Origin: Radicibacter daui
GTDB taxonomy: Bacteria; Pseudomonadota; Alphaproteobacteria; Radicibacterales; Radicibacteraceae
NCBI GenBank assembly: GCA_030657355.1
Contig: CP131056.1
Span: forward strand, 2,128,501-2,192,500
Direction of reading: 5' to 3'
DNA: 64,000 nt
Numbering within the stretch: the first letter of the stretch is position 1; each line of letters opens with the position of its first letter. Positions 1 through 7,575 of this stretch are shown here, piece by piece. The position numbers and the translations under genes were made by a program. The notes below the pieces were generated by a model. That model saw nothing but the letters and a program-made list of their open reading frames with translations. It ran no database searches and was not told the origin of the DNA.

Positions 1-139
1 ACAGGATGAAGGCCAATGCAAGAACAGCCAGCAATACACCCCCGATAAGAAGATTCATTAGGCGCTTGCGCTGCGTTTCGTAGTTCGCGATGAAAATCTG
101 GCGTTCCGAAGCGGTTACCCGGATAGGCGCCGCCTTCAT
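1..139 (-). CDS. Small membrane protein of unknown function, C-terminus cut by the window edge
   Basis: An open frame reads leftward from an ATG at 139 to the edge without a stop (46 codons visible). A good ribosome binding site, ACAGGAAAAAC, sits directly before the ATG. The first ~28 residues are polar and basic and end in a run of R/K/Q. A hydrophobic stretch (LLIGGVLLAVLALAFIL) follows and looks like a single membrane segment with a cytoplasmic N-terminus. I do not recognise the family. It is divergent from the gene at 462. Moderate confidence that it is a real gene; no function can be assigned. Confidence 0.55.
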   Translation of the reverse strand, partial: MKAAPIRVTASERQIFIANYETQRKRLMNLLIGGVLLAVLALAFIL

Positions 140-461
140 GTTTTTCCTGTATAGGAAGTCGTTTCCTTCGGCCTCGAATTGGCCTGCGAACATCCGGCTG
201 CCAGTTTCTGAAAATTTTCCACCAAACATATGAACGCCACATTCAGGTATCTATTTTTACATCTTATAAGTCAGACATTGGGAGGTTGCAGCTACCTTTA
301 ATGGAGCCTGGAACGCTCGTCCGGATTTGGTGGGAGCCGCGGAATGCAGGCCAGGCCTTTACGTTTTCTCCTTATGTTCCCATAATATGAAATTCAGATT
401 GAACTCGCCCGTCTTTCAAAAGGGCGGGGACCGAGGGGCGCCCTGAAAGGCTCCGGCAGCC
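140..461. other. Divergent intergenic region, 322 bp
   Basis: This AT-richer stretch separates the leftward edge gene from the rightward SprA-related gene, so it should hold promoters for both. I see no convincing -35/-10 pair, no RNA gene and no conserved small ORF. A weak -10-like TAATAT lies near 386-391. A short GGGCGGGG-containing hairpin lies near 409-428, just upstream of the start at 462. Confidence 0.4.
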
Positions 462-1376
462 ATGACGGCCACGATTGGACAGGTACAGCTTATTCCGAAC
501 ACGAACGGCTCGCTCGGCCGTGTCGTCTCGGTGTACCCGCTCTATCAGGTCGATCCCACCGAGGCAGTTTCCGCGGTGCAGCTGCAGGCCATCGAGCGGG
601 CCGCCGCCGCCCGGGTTGCCGCCAATCCGCGGCCGGCTGCCTCTTCATCCTCTCCCGGCGCCTCGGTTGGCGATGGCGCGGTCGATCCGGCAACGCTGCT
701 GGCGGCGCAGGCTGCCCTGCCGGCCGGGCAGCTCGATAGCGCAACCGCCTCCGCCGTGGCGCAGGCCGCCGCACAGGCGGCGACCCGCACGGTGCAGCGC
801 ACCGAAGTCAGCGGCGGCGCGTTCAAGACCGAACAGCAGATGGATAGCGGCGAGAAAGCGCAGCTGGCTGAACTCAGGGCCCGCGATGCCTCGGTCCGCA
901 AGGAAGAGCAGACCCATGCCGCCACGGCCGGCGTCTATGCCGGTTCACCGCAATACAAGTTCGAGCGCGGGCCGGACGGGCGGCAATACGCGGTCGAAGG
1001 GTCTGTCTCGGTCAAGATTTCCGCAGCGACGCTGAGCTCACCGGAAAAAGCGGCTGCCGCGCTCAAGACCATCCAGGATGCCGCGCTGTCGCCGGAAAAT
1101 CCGTCTGCCGGCGATCTGTCCGTCTTCACTCAGGCGCGGGCGGCGGAAGCCAGCAATCGCTACAAACAAAGCCAGGCTCTGGCGCAGAAGGGGGCGGCCG
1201 CGAGTGATGGCTCCGCAGATGGCGGCACGGCTGCGGAGGACACGGCCGGCAGTGACGGGACCGATCAGACGGACAGCAGCACGGCCGGTACCGATAACAG
1301 CCACGACGACAGCTGGCTGCCGCCCGGTGCACTGCCGGAGTGGAAACGCGAGAAAGAATTGAGCCTCAGCGTCTGA
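462..1376 (+). CDS. SprA-related putative metalloprotease-family protein with degenerate zinc motif
   Basis: This 304-residue protein has a low-complexity Ala/Ser-rich N-terminal part and a conserved central block (about residues 120-240) that I recognise as the SprA-related family, often labelled putative metalloprotease CJM1_0395. Family hallmarks seen are LAELRARDASVR, a GPDGRQYAVEGSVSV block, and a downstream AALSPENPSAGDLSV segment. Relatives carry HEQAH after the VR. Here residues 148-152 read EEQTH, so the first zinc-ligand histidine is Glu and only His152 remains. There is no signal peptide. The C-terminal ~65 residues are Gly/Asp/Thr-rich and probably disordered. Family assignment is fairly sure; protease activity is doubtful. 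Confidence 0.75.
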   Translation: MTATIGQVQLIPNTNGSLGRVVSVYPLYQVDPTEAVSAVQLQAIERAAAARVAANPRPAASSSSPGASVGDGAVDPATLLAAQAALPAGQLDSATASAVAQAAAQAATRTVQRTEVSGGAFKTEQQMDSGEKAQLAELRARDASVRKEEQTHAATAGVYAGSPQYKFERGPDGRQYAVEGSVSVKISAATLSSPEKAAAALKTIQDAALSPENPSAGDLSVFTQARAAEASNRYKQSQALAQKGAAASDGSADGGTAAEDTAGSDGTDQTDSSTAGTDNSHDDSWLPPGALPEWKREKELSLSV

Positions 1377-1390
1377 TTGCCGCTGTCCGT

Positions 1391-1525
1391 CCTCCCCATT
1401 CATGGGGAGGTGGCCCGCAGGGCCGGTGGGGGTAATGAGGTATCAATCGGGCGAAGGCCTTTACCCGGCACGCTCTCATTACCCCCATCCGCCGCTTTGC
1501 GACACCTTCCCCGGAGCGGGGAAGG
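1391..1525. repeat. Long imperfect inverted-repeat element (REP/MITE-like), 135 bp
   Basis: The left arm (1391-1439) and right arm (1475-1525) are imperfect reverse complements over about 50 bp, including the exact pair GGGGGTAATGAG / CTCATTACCCCC. Each arm also folds on its own: CCTCCCC...GGGGAGG on the left and CCTTCCCC...GGGGAAGG on the right. The element fills the space between two converging genes (ends at 1376 and 1533), so it may also serve as a bidirectional terminator. It has no coding capacity. It resembles the dispersed intergenic palindromes of alphaproteobacterial genomes, but only one copy is visible in this window. Confidence 0.7.
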
Positions 1526-1532
1526 ATTGTGG

Positions 1533-3545
1533 TCAGTTCCGGCTTGCCGTCAGCTCCGGCGATACCGCCATGGCAATGGTCTCGCGCTGGCCGAAGCGCA
1601 GCCGGTAGACATGCAGGTTTTCCAGCACGCGCTGGACATAGTTGCGTGTCTCGTAGATCGGAATTTCCTCGATCCAGTCGACCGGATCCTGTCCGGGGTC
1701 GCGCGGGTCGCCCATGTCCTTCATCCAGCCACGCACCCGGCCGGGGCCGGCATTGTAGGCGGCAATGGCGAGGATGTAGGAGCCGTTGAAGCGCGAGATG
1801 AGGTTGCCGATATAGGCCTCGCCAAGGGCGAGATTGTAGTCCTCATCGCCCGTAAGGGCGGCGGCCTTGTAGTCACGGCCGAGCTTCTTTGCCATGTCCT
1901 GCGCCGTGCCGGGCATCAGCTGCATCAGGCCGCGCGCGCCGGCATGGCTGTGCGCTTCGGCGTCGAAATTGCTTTCCTGCCGGACGAGGGCGTGGATGAG
2001 CGCCGGCTCGATACCGCCGTCGGGCAGCTTGTCGAGCTGGGGATAACCGGCACGGGTCAGCATGAACTGGTCGGTTGTTGCCTGCCGGGCGGTTTCCACC
2101 GCCACGCCGGTAAAGCCCAGATCATCGGCAAGATCGGCCGTCATCACATAATCGGCGCCGCTCTTGGCCAGATACATCATGCGGGTCAGCACGAGGCGCG
2201 TCAGGTCCTCCTCGCCAAGGTCATGCATCAGATGGGCAAGGCGCACCATCTCGTCCTTCTGGAAGCTGGCGCGGGTGGCGGCATCCACCTTCGGCTCTTC
2301 CGGCAGGGGCAGCGGCGTGCCGCTGTCGAGATGGCTGGCGGCAAGCTGGCCGTAATAGGTCGTCGTATGCACGGCAGCGGCCTGGTACCACTGGGTGGCA
2401 ATCGCCTTGTCCCCGGCGGCAGCGGCTGCCTCGCCGGCCCAGTAGGCGCCGCGGGCAAGCGAGATGGGCATGCTGACGCCGCGATAGAGCCGGTCAAAAT
2501 GGGCAAAGGCGGCAACCGGCTGCTTGAGTTTGCGCAGGGCAATCCAGCCGGCAAGGAACTCGGCCTGGGCAAAACCGGAGCCCTGTACCTGGCCATGGGC
2601 GGCGGTGACCTCATAGGCCTGGCGCCACTTGCCGTCATCCATCAGGCGGCGGGCCAGGATCTGGCGTTCCTGCCACCATTCATCGAGATGCGTCGGGTCT
2701 TTGGGCTGCAGCTTCAGCAGCTCGAAGGCGTCCGGCCGGTCCTTCTTGCGGCGCCAGCGCAGCCGGTCGAGTGACAGGCCCGGATCATCCTGGAATTCCT
2801 TCGGTATCGCGCGGATCGCAGCATCGACGCCCGGGTCGAGGCGGGCGAGCGAGCGCCGGGCCTGGATCATGGCCATGTAACCGGGCGAGATCAGCTTGCG
2901 CATCCGGCCGATGGCACTGTCGCGCCCGTCCCAGGCAAGGCGGTCGGCGCGGGCGCGATGGTCGGCCTCGGTCAGCTGGTCGCCGAAGGCCTGCAGGAAC
3001 ATGTCCTCTTCCGCCGGGGCGAAGTCGGTGTTGATCCAGACCTTGCGCAGGTAGGCGGCTGCTTCTTCCGGCGGCACCACGTCGGGCAGGGCGAGGGCAT
3101 TGCGCAGCACGCCGGCCGAGGTCAGCGGCGGGTATTTGCGGAAATGGTCGACCACATCGGCCGAGGGAGTATCCCACGGCAGCGTCTGCTCGATGCGCCG
3201 GCGCAGGATGGGCGTGCCCGGCCAGCGGTCATTGGCATGCAGGAAGGTGATGAGATCCCTGTAGGTCGCCGGCTGGCCTTCATCGGTCAGGCGCAGCCAC
3301 AGGATGGCCTTCTGGGCGAGCGCATCCTTGCCCTTGGAGCCCAGGGTCGCCGCCAGCGTGTGCTCGCCATTATGGGCGTGCTGCATGGCCTGGCGAAACA
3401 AATCCCAGTCGCCGTCGGTCAGCGGCGTTTCCGGGTCGCTGCGCGTCGGCATGCCGGCCGCCGGGCGGGGCGGCGGCAGCGGCGGAGCGGCAGCGGCCTC
3501 GCCCACGAAGAGGCAACCAGCCAGAAGGAAACTTGCCAGCCGCAT
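1533..3545 (-). CDS. slt: Soluble lytic murein transglycosylase (Slt70-like)
   Basis: This 670-residue periplasmic enzyme cleaves the MurNAc-GlcNAc bond of peptidoglycan to give 1,6-anhydro products; Escherichia coli Slt70 is of similar size. The N-terminus has a short basic/hydrophobic signal sequence ending near EAAAA. A long alpha-helical superhelical region (about 30-490) is followed by the transglycosylase domain with [10 protein letters not shown] (catalytic Glu524), [13 protein letters not shown], and [10 protein letters not shown] near the C-terminus. I start at the ATG at 3545 because it begins the signal peptide; no strong ribosome binding site is visible, and an in-frame TTG lies just upstream. 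It is divergent from dapA, with 84 bp between starts. Confidence 0.93.
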   Translation of the reverse strand: MRLASFLLAGCLFVGEAAAAPPLPPPRPAAGMPTRSDPETPLTDGDWDLFRQAMQHAHNGEHTLAATLGSKGKDALAQKAILWLRLTDEGQPATYRDLITFLHANDRWPGTPILRRRIEQTLPWDTPSADVVDHFRKYPPLTSAGVLRNALALPDVVPPEEAAAYLRKVWINTDFAPAEEDMFLQAFGDQLTEADHRARADRLAWDGRDSAIGRMRKLISPGYMAMIQARRSLARLDPGVDAAIRAIPKEFQDDPGLSLDRLRWRRKKDRPDAFELLKLQPKDPTHLDEWWQERQILARRLMDDGKWRQAYEVTAAHGQVQGSGFAQAEFLAGWIALRKLKQPVAAFAHFDRLYRGVSMPISLARGAYWAGEAAAAAGDKAIATQWYQAAAVHTTTYYGQLAASHLDSGTPLPLPEEPKVDAATRASFQKDEMVRLAHLMHDLGEEDLTRLVLTRMMYLAKSGADYVMTADLADDLGFTGVAVETARQATTDQFMLTRAGYPQLDKLPDGGIEPALIHALVRQESNFDAEAHSHAGARGLMQLMPGTAQDMAKKLGRDYKAAALTGDEDYNLALGEAYIGNLISRFNGSYILAIAAYNAGPGRVRGWMKDMGDPRDPGQDPVDWIEEIPIYETRNYVQRVLENLHVYRLRFGQRETIAMAVSPELTASRN

Positions 3546-3629
3546 CAAGCCACTGGCAGCGCGCTTGCGGGGGCTGTGGGGCCGGTCTATGGTGCGCGGT
3601 CCATAACCAAAACCCACCCGGAGGGGGAG

Positions 3630-4502
3630 ATGTTCAAGGGCTCTTATGTGGCTCTGATCACGCCGTTCAACAACGGTGCCGTCGACGAAGCTGCGTTCCA
3701 GAATTTCGTTGAATGGCAGATCACGGAAGGTACTCACGGTGTCGTTCCGGTCGGGACGACGGGTGAATCTCCGACGCTGAGCCATGCCGAGCACAAACGG
3801 GTGGTTGAGCTGTGCATCGAGGTCGCGCGCGGGCGCGTCCCCGTCATGGCGGGTGCCGGCTCCAACAGCACGGCTGAAGCGATCGAGCTGGCGGCCCACG
3901 CCAAGAAGGCTGGCGCCGATGCGGTGCTGGTTGTCACCCCTTATTACAACAAGCCTTCTCAGGAGGGCCTCTACCAGCATTACCGGGCAATTCATGATGC
4001 CGTTGATATCCCGATCGTAATCTACAACATTCCCGGGCGTTCGGTGGTCGACATGACTGTCGACACCATGGCCCGCCTTGCTGCGCTGCCGAACATTGTC
4101 GGCGTGAAAGATGCGACTGCCGACCTGTCCCGGCCCCTGGCTACACGGGTTCAGATCGGTGATCAATTCTGCCAGCTTTCCGGCGAAGATGCCACCGTTG
4201 CGGCATTCCTGGCACAAGGCGGTCATGGTTGCATATCGGTGAGTGCGAATGTGGCGCCGAAGCTGTGTTCGCAGTTGCACGAAGCCTGGCAGCAGGGCGC
4301 GATGGAAACCTTCAACGCGCTGCGTGACCGGTTGATGCCGATCCACAAGGCGATGTTCTGCGAGCCGAGCCCGGCCCCGGCCAAGTTCGGCCTGTCGCTC
4401 ATCGGCAAAAGCTCGCCTTCCGTGCGTCTGCCGCTGGTTCCGCTTACCGAGGCGGGGCAGGTCCAGGTACGCAAGGCGATGGAGTCTGCCGGGCTGCTCT
4501 GA
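3630..4502 (+). CDS. dapA: 4-hydroxy-tetrahydrodipicolinate synthase
   Basis: Condenses pyruvate with aspartate semialdehyde, the committed step toward diaminopimelate and lysine. The 290 residues match the family length (292 in E. coli). A TIM barrel is shown by GTTGESPTL (pyruvate/substrate loop), Tyr132 in YNIPGRS and the Schiff-base Lys160 in GVKDAT. The start is set by a strong GGAGGGGGAG ribosome binding site immediately before the ATG; in-frame codons continue far upstream but belong to the antisense side of slt. smpB follows 39 bp later and is probably cotranscribed. Supplying DAP for peptidoglycan beside a murein hydrolase is a plausible but loose link. Confidence 0.97.
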   Translation: MFKGSYVALITPFNNGAVDEAAFQNFVEWQITEGTHGVVPVGTTGESPTLSHAEHKRVVELCIEVARGRVPVMAGAGSNSTAEAIELAAHAKKAGADAVLVVTPYYNKPSQEGLYQHYRAIHDAVDIPIVIYNIPGRSVVDMTVDTMARLAALPNIVGVKDATADLSRPLATRVQIGDQFCQLSGEDATVAAFLAQGGHGCISVSANVAPKLCSQLHEAWQQGAMETFNALRDRLMPIHKAMFCEPSPAPAKFGLSLIGKSSPSVRLPLVPLTEAGQVQVRKAMESAGLL

Positions 4503-4541
4503 TCGGGGCGGCACCGGCGGGAGCCTGAAAGAGAGTAAGAA

Positions 4542-5018
4542 ATGGCCAAGGAGCCTGTCCGGCGTGCGGTGGCGCAAAACCGCCGCGCCCGGTTTGACTA
4601 CTTTATCGACGAAACGGTCGAGGCCGGCATCGTGCTGGCCGGTTCGGAGGTCAAAAGCCTGCGTACCGGCCAGGCAAGCCTGCAGGATTGTTATGCCGCC
4701 GAGAAGGATGGCGAGCTGTTTCTCGTCAATGCCTATATCCCGGAATACAAGCAGGCCCAGCTTTTTACGCACGAGATACGGCGTCCGCGCAAACTGCTGC
4801 TCAAAAAGCGGGAGCTGGCAAAGCTTTTCGCCCAGGTCAGCCGCAAGGGCGTGACGCTTATTCCGCTCGCCATCTTCTTCAACGACCGCGGCTTCGCCAA
4901 GGTCGAGATCGGGGTGGCGCGAGGCAAGAAGGCGGTCGACAAGCGTGAGACGATCAAGGACCGCGACTGGCAGCGCGACAAGGCGCGCCTGATGCGGGAC
5001 AAGGGCGGCGACGCCTGA
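4542..5018 (+). CDS. smpB: SsrA-binding protein SmpB
   Basis: A 158-residue tmRNA-binding protein that delivers SsrA RNA to stalled ribosomes in trans-translation. Visible features are the N-terminal [19 protein letters not shown] and [14 protein letters not shown] (beta-barrel RNA-binding core), and the basic C-terminal tail [19 protein letters not shown] that mimics an mRNA in the decoding centre. The length is normal. It lies downstream of dapA, an order common in alphaproteobacteria, and ends before a strong bidirectional terminator. The ssrA RNA gene is not in this window. Confidence 0.97.
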   Translation: MAKEPVRRAVAQNRRARFDYFIDETVEAGIVLAGSEVKSLRTGQASLQDCYAAEKDGELFLVNAYIPEYKQAQLFTHEIRRPRKLLLKKRELAKLFAQVSRKGVTLIPLAIFFNDRGFAKVEIGVARGKKAVDKRETIKDRDWQRDKARLMRDKGGDA

Positions 5019-5047
5019 TCGTCCTGGCGGGTTTGCTGGTACCGAAA

Positions 5048-5086
5048 ACAAAAAAAGCCGCCGGAGCATCTCCGGCGGCTTTTTCG
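5048..5086. terminator. Bidirectional intrinsic terminator between smpB and the NYN gene
   Basis: A 10-bp perfect GC stem (5057-5066 with 5070-5079, loop CAT) is flanked by an A-run on the left and a T-run on the right. It can therefore stop transcripts from both converging genes. Confidence 0.9.
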
Positions 5087-5107
5087 TTTCAAGGCGATCG
5101 CCGCGCC

Positions 5108-5767
5108 TCAGCGACGGTAATCGTCTTCTTCTTCCTCATCGTCATCGATGAGGTCATCGCCCTCATCGTAATCATCCTCCTCCGTGCTCGGCCGGGCTTC
5201 GCGGCGGGGCGGCGGGGCGCTGTCGCGCGGGCCGTGGTGGCTTGCGCGGGCAATCTGCTGGGTGATGTCGGAAAGCTCGATGAAGTTATCGGCCTGTCGG
5301 CGCAGTTCATCGGCGATCATCGGCGGCTGGCTGCGGATGGTGCTGACGACGCTGACGCGCACGCCGCGGCGCTGCACGGCCTCGACGAGACGGCGAAAAT
5401 CGCCGTCGCCGCTGAAGATCACCACATGGTCGAGATGTTCGGCCATCTCCAGAACGTCGATGGCGAGCTCGATATCCATGTTGCCCTTGACCTTACGGCG
5501 GCCCTGGGCGTCGGTATATTCCTTGGTCGGCTTGGTGACCATCGTGTAGCCGTTATAGTCGAGCCAGTCGACCAGCGGGCGGATCGGGGAATAGTCCTGA
5601 TCTTCCACGAGGGCTGTGTAGTAAAAAGCGCGGACCAGACGGCCCTTGGCAGCGAAAAGCTGCAGCAGGCGTTTGTAGTCGATATCGAAGCCCAGCGAGC
5701 GGGCGGCGGCATAGAGATTTGCACCATCGATGAACAGGCCAAGCCGTTCTTCGGGATAAGCAATCAT
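5108..5767 (-). CDS. NYN-domain (LabA/DUF88) putative ribonuclease
   Basis: A 219-residue protein of the LabA/DUF88 NYN family, which have a PIN-like nuclease fold and are thought to act on RNA. The domain spans about residues 8-165. Expected acidic metal-binding positions are present: LFIDGANLY near the N-terminus, GNMDIELAIDVLEMA in the middle and VVIFSGDGDFRRLV. The last ~45 residues are very rich in Asp/Glu (EEDDYDEGDDLIDDDEEEEDD), suggesting a disordered acidic tail. It converges on smpB and diverges from folK, a neighbourhood shared by many alphaproteobacteria. The substrate is unknown. Confidence 0.88.
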   Translation of the reverse strand: MIAYPEERLGLFIDGANLYAAARSLGFDIDYKRLLQLFAAKGRLVRAFYYTALVEDQDYSPIRPLVDWLDYNGYTMVTKPTKEYTDAQGRRKVKGNMDIELAIDVLEMAEHLDHVVIFSGDGDFRRLVEAVQRRGVRVSVVSTIRSQPPMIADELRRQADNFIELSDITQQIARASHHGPRDSAPPPRREARPSTEEDDYDEGDDLIDDDEEEEDDYRR

Positions 5768-5851
5768 AGGCTATCCATTTGAAATGAATTAATGAAGGGA
5801 GCGCAGGGCTGGAAATTTCTATTTTAATCGAATATTCGTCAGCGCCGCGCG

Positions 5852-5879
5852 TTGACGGGAAATAAACTAAAGGTAATAG
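5852..5879 (+). promoter_or_regulatory. Possible sigma-70 promoter for folK
   Basis: TTGACG at 5852-5857 is followed after 16 bp by TAATAG at 5874-5879. It lies about 90 bp upstream of the folK GTG start. A perfect CGAATATTCG palindrome at 5829-5838 sits just upstream and could be a binding site shared with the divergent NYN gene. This rests on sequence resemblance only. Confidence 0.4.
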
Positions 5880-5968
5880 AGAGTCTCGGCAAGGGCCACT
5901 GTGTGACGGAAGCTATCGTCAGGCCGGGTTTTTTTAGTCGCTCATGCTTTTTCAGGGACCGTTTGATC

Positions 5969-6466
5969 GTGATTCTGGTGGCAATAGGCTCCAACCTCTT
6001 CAATCCGCCCTATCGTTCTCCGCTGGAAGTCTGCAAGGCGGCCATCAAGCGCATGCCCCATTACGGCATCCGGCCGGTGCGGCTTTCCGCCTGGTACCGT
6101 ACGGCCCCGGTGCCGGTCTCGGACCAGCCCTGGTACACCAATGCGGTCGTCGCGGTGGAAACGAAGCTGCCGGCCCTCGAAACCCTGTGGAAACTGCACG
6201 ACATCGAATCCGAGTTCGGTCGGGTGCGGCAACACCGGTTCGAGGCGCGCATCCTCGATCTCGACCTTATCGATTATAACGGGCAGGTGGTGGAAGGGCA
6301 GGGCATGACCTTCCAGCTGCCGCACCCGCGCACCACCGAGCGCAGCTTCGTGCTGCTGCCGCTACGCGATGTGTGCCCCGACTGGCGGCACCCGGTCACC
6401 GACCGCACCATCGACGACCTGATTGCCGACCTGCCGAAAGACCAGACGGCCGAACCAATCGCTTGA
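5969..6466 (+). CDS. folK: 2-amino-4-hydroxy-6-hydroxymethyldihydropteridine pyrophosphokinase
   Basis: Transfers pyrophosphate from ATP to hydroxymethyl-dihydropterin in folate biosynthesis. With the GTG start the protein has 165 residues (E. coli 159). It begins MILVAIGSNL, the family's usual N-terminus, and contains the HPPK signature R-FEARILDLDLIDY. The GTG at 5969 is chosen because an AGGGA ribosome binding site precedes it by ~10 bp and the frame extension back to 5852 has no family similarity. folB and folP are not adjacent. It converges with rlmJ with only 8 bp between stops and no visible terminator. Confidence 0.93.
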   Translation: MILVAIGSNLFNPPYRSPLEVCKAAIKRMPHYGIRPVRLSAWYRTAPVPVSDQPWYTNAVVAVETKLPALETLWKLHDIESEFGRVRQHRFEARILDLDLIDYNGQVVEGQGMTFQLPHPRTTERSFVLLPLRDVCPDWRHPVTDRTIDDLIADLPKDQTAEPIA

Positions 6467-6474
6467 GGTGGCGC

Positions 6475-7329
6475 TTAGCGGCCGGCCGGCGGGGTAATCC
6501 AGCTTATCCGGGCGGTGCCGGCCGGGTGGCCGAGCAGGGAGAGCAGGGCTGGCAGCTCCATCTCCAGCATTTCCGCAAGACCCGGCGGCGGGTTCTTGAT
6601 GGTAAGGCCGCAGCCGGCAAAACGGCGGATATCGGGCTCGCCTTCAATGAGGAATTCTACATCCAGCAGGGCGGGGCCGGCGGCACGCTCCAGCCCGTCC
6701 TGCATGCGCCACACATCGTTGCGGTCCTTGATCGGGTACCAGAGCAGGGCGATGGCCTCCGGCTGGCGATCCGCCAGCTGCATCAGCGCCTGCTCCATGC
6801 GCTCATAATCATCGCGTTTTTCAAACGGCGGGTCGATCAGCACGGCGTCTACCGTGTGTCGGCCGCTGAGCAGGCGGGAAAGGATGTCATAGCCGTCCGC
6901 CGCTGCCTTGACGTTCACCCGCCGGTCATTGCCCAACACCTTCAGCAGGGTCTTTGCGTCATCCGGGTGCATCTCGCAGAAGCTGGCACGGTCGTCCGCA
7001 CGCAGGAAATGCTGCACCAGCCAGGGCGAGCCCGGATAAAGCCGCTTGCCGCTTGCCTTGCGGCGCAGCTCTGCCACCAGGCCTGCGAAACGGCCAAGCA
7101 CGGGCGGTGCTTCGGCTCGCCGGGCGAGCAGGGCTTCGATGCCGCCTGCGGCCTCTCCGGTGCGGCGGGCCTCATCCCCTTCCAGATCGTAAAGCCCGAT
7201 ACCGGCATGGGTGTCTACCAGCGTGAAGGGCCGTTCGCGCGCGGCAAGTGTCTCCAGCACCGCCATCAGGGCAAGGTGCTTCATGAGGTCGGCGAAATTG
7301 CCGGCGTGATAGGCGTGGCGATAGTTCAT
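6475..7329 (-). CDS. rlmJ: 23S rRNA (adenine2030-N6)-methyltransferase
   Basis: A 284-residue SAM-dependent methyltransferase that modifies A2030 of 23S rRNA; E. coli RlmJ has 280. The start is set at the MNYRHAYHAGNFADLMKH block, the conserved RlmJ N-terminus; the frame continues 29 codons upstream without similarity. The SAM-binding DTHAGIGLYDL and the catalytic DPPFEKRDDY (DPPY-type motif of N6-adenine methylases) are present, as is the YPIKDR segment. It ends opposite folK. In many relatives rpoZ and the (p)ppGpp synthetase follow folK instead of this gene. Confidence 0.93.
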   Translation of the reverse strand: MNYRHAYHAGNFADLMKHLALMAVLETLAARERPFTLVDTHAGIGLYDLEGDEARRTGEAAGGIEALLARRAEAPPVLGRFAGLVAELRRKASGKRLYPGSPWLVQHFLRADDRASFCEMHPDDAKTLLKVLGNDRRVNVKAAADGYDILSRLLSGRHTVDAVLIDPPFEKRDDYERMEQALMQLADRQPEAIALLWYPIKDRNDVWRMQDGLERAAGPALLDVEFLIEGEPDIRRFAGCGLTIKNPPPGLAEMLEMELPALLSLLGHPAGTARISWITPPAGR

Positions 7330-7465
7330 GGCGGGGCTTGTTATACCGGTTGGGGTGTTTGCCACCCGGGTGAGAGCGGGTGCAGCGGATAATCGCGTTA
7401 AAGACAATTGCGTCAATGCTGCGTTTGGTTTGAAACTAAATCTCCTGATGGAGCTGAAAGCGCTT

Positions 7466-7490
7466 TTGCGACGTTGTTCGCAAGTGCGAA
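7466..7490. promoter_or_regulatory. Overlapping palindromes upstream of glgP, operator-like
   Basis: TTGCGA-N6-TCGCAA (7466-7483) is a perfect dyad. It overlaps a second perfect dyad, TTCGCA-AG-TGCGAA (7477-7490), so one TTCGCA half site is shared. It lies 86 bp before the glgP start in the 246-bp gap between the divergent rlmJ and glgP genes. No regulator gene is nearby. It looks like a repressor or activator site for glgP. Confidence 0.45.
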
Positions 7491-7575
7491 ATAAACCCGG
7501 AGAACAGGCGGCAGGGGAGCCTCTGCCGTTCAGGCGCCGACCGGGCGGCGTGATGCACGAGATGGGGACGACAAG

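Noticed and set aside
2958-3629. N-terminal extension of dapA to 514 residues
   Set aside because: Lies antisense to slt and lacks similarity; the GGAGGGGGAG site directly precedes the ATG at 3630.
1533-5069. A single 1178-codon leftward frame spanning slt, dapA and smpB antisense
   Set aside because: Only the part from the ATG at 3545 encodes slt. The rest lies opposite dapA and smpB, both strongly supported, and lacks any family motif.
5852-5968. N-terminal extension of FolK to 204 residues from a TTG
   Set aside because: FolK proteins begin at the MILVAIGSNL block; the TTG overlaps a probable -35 element.
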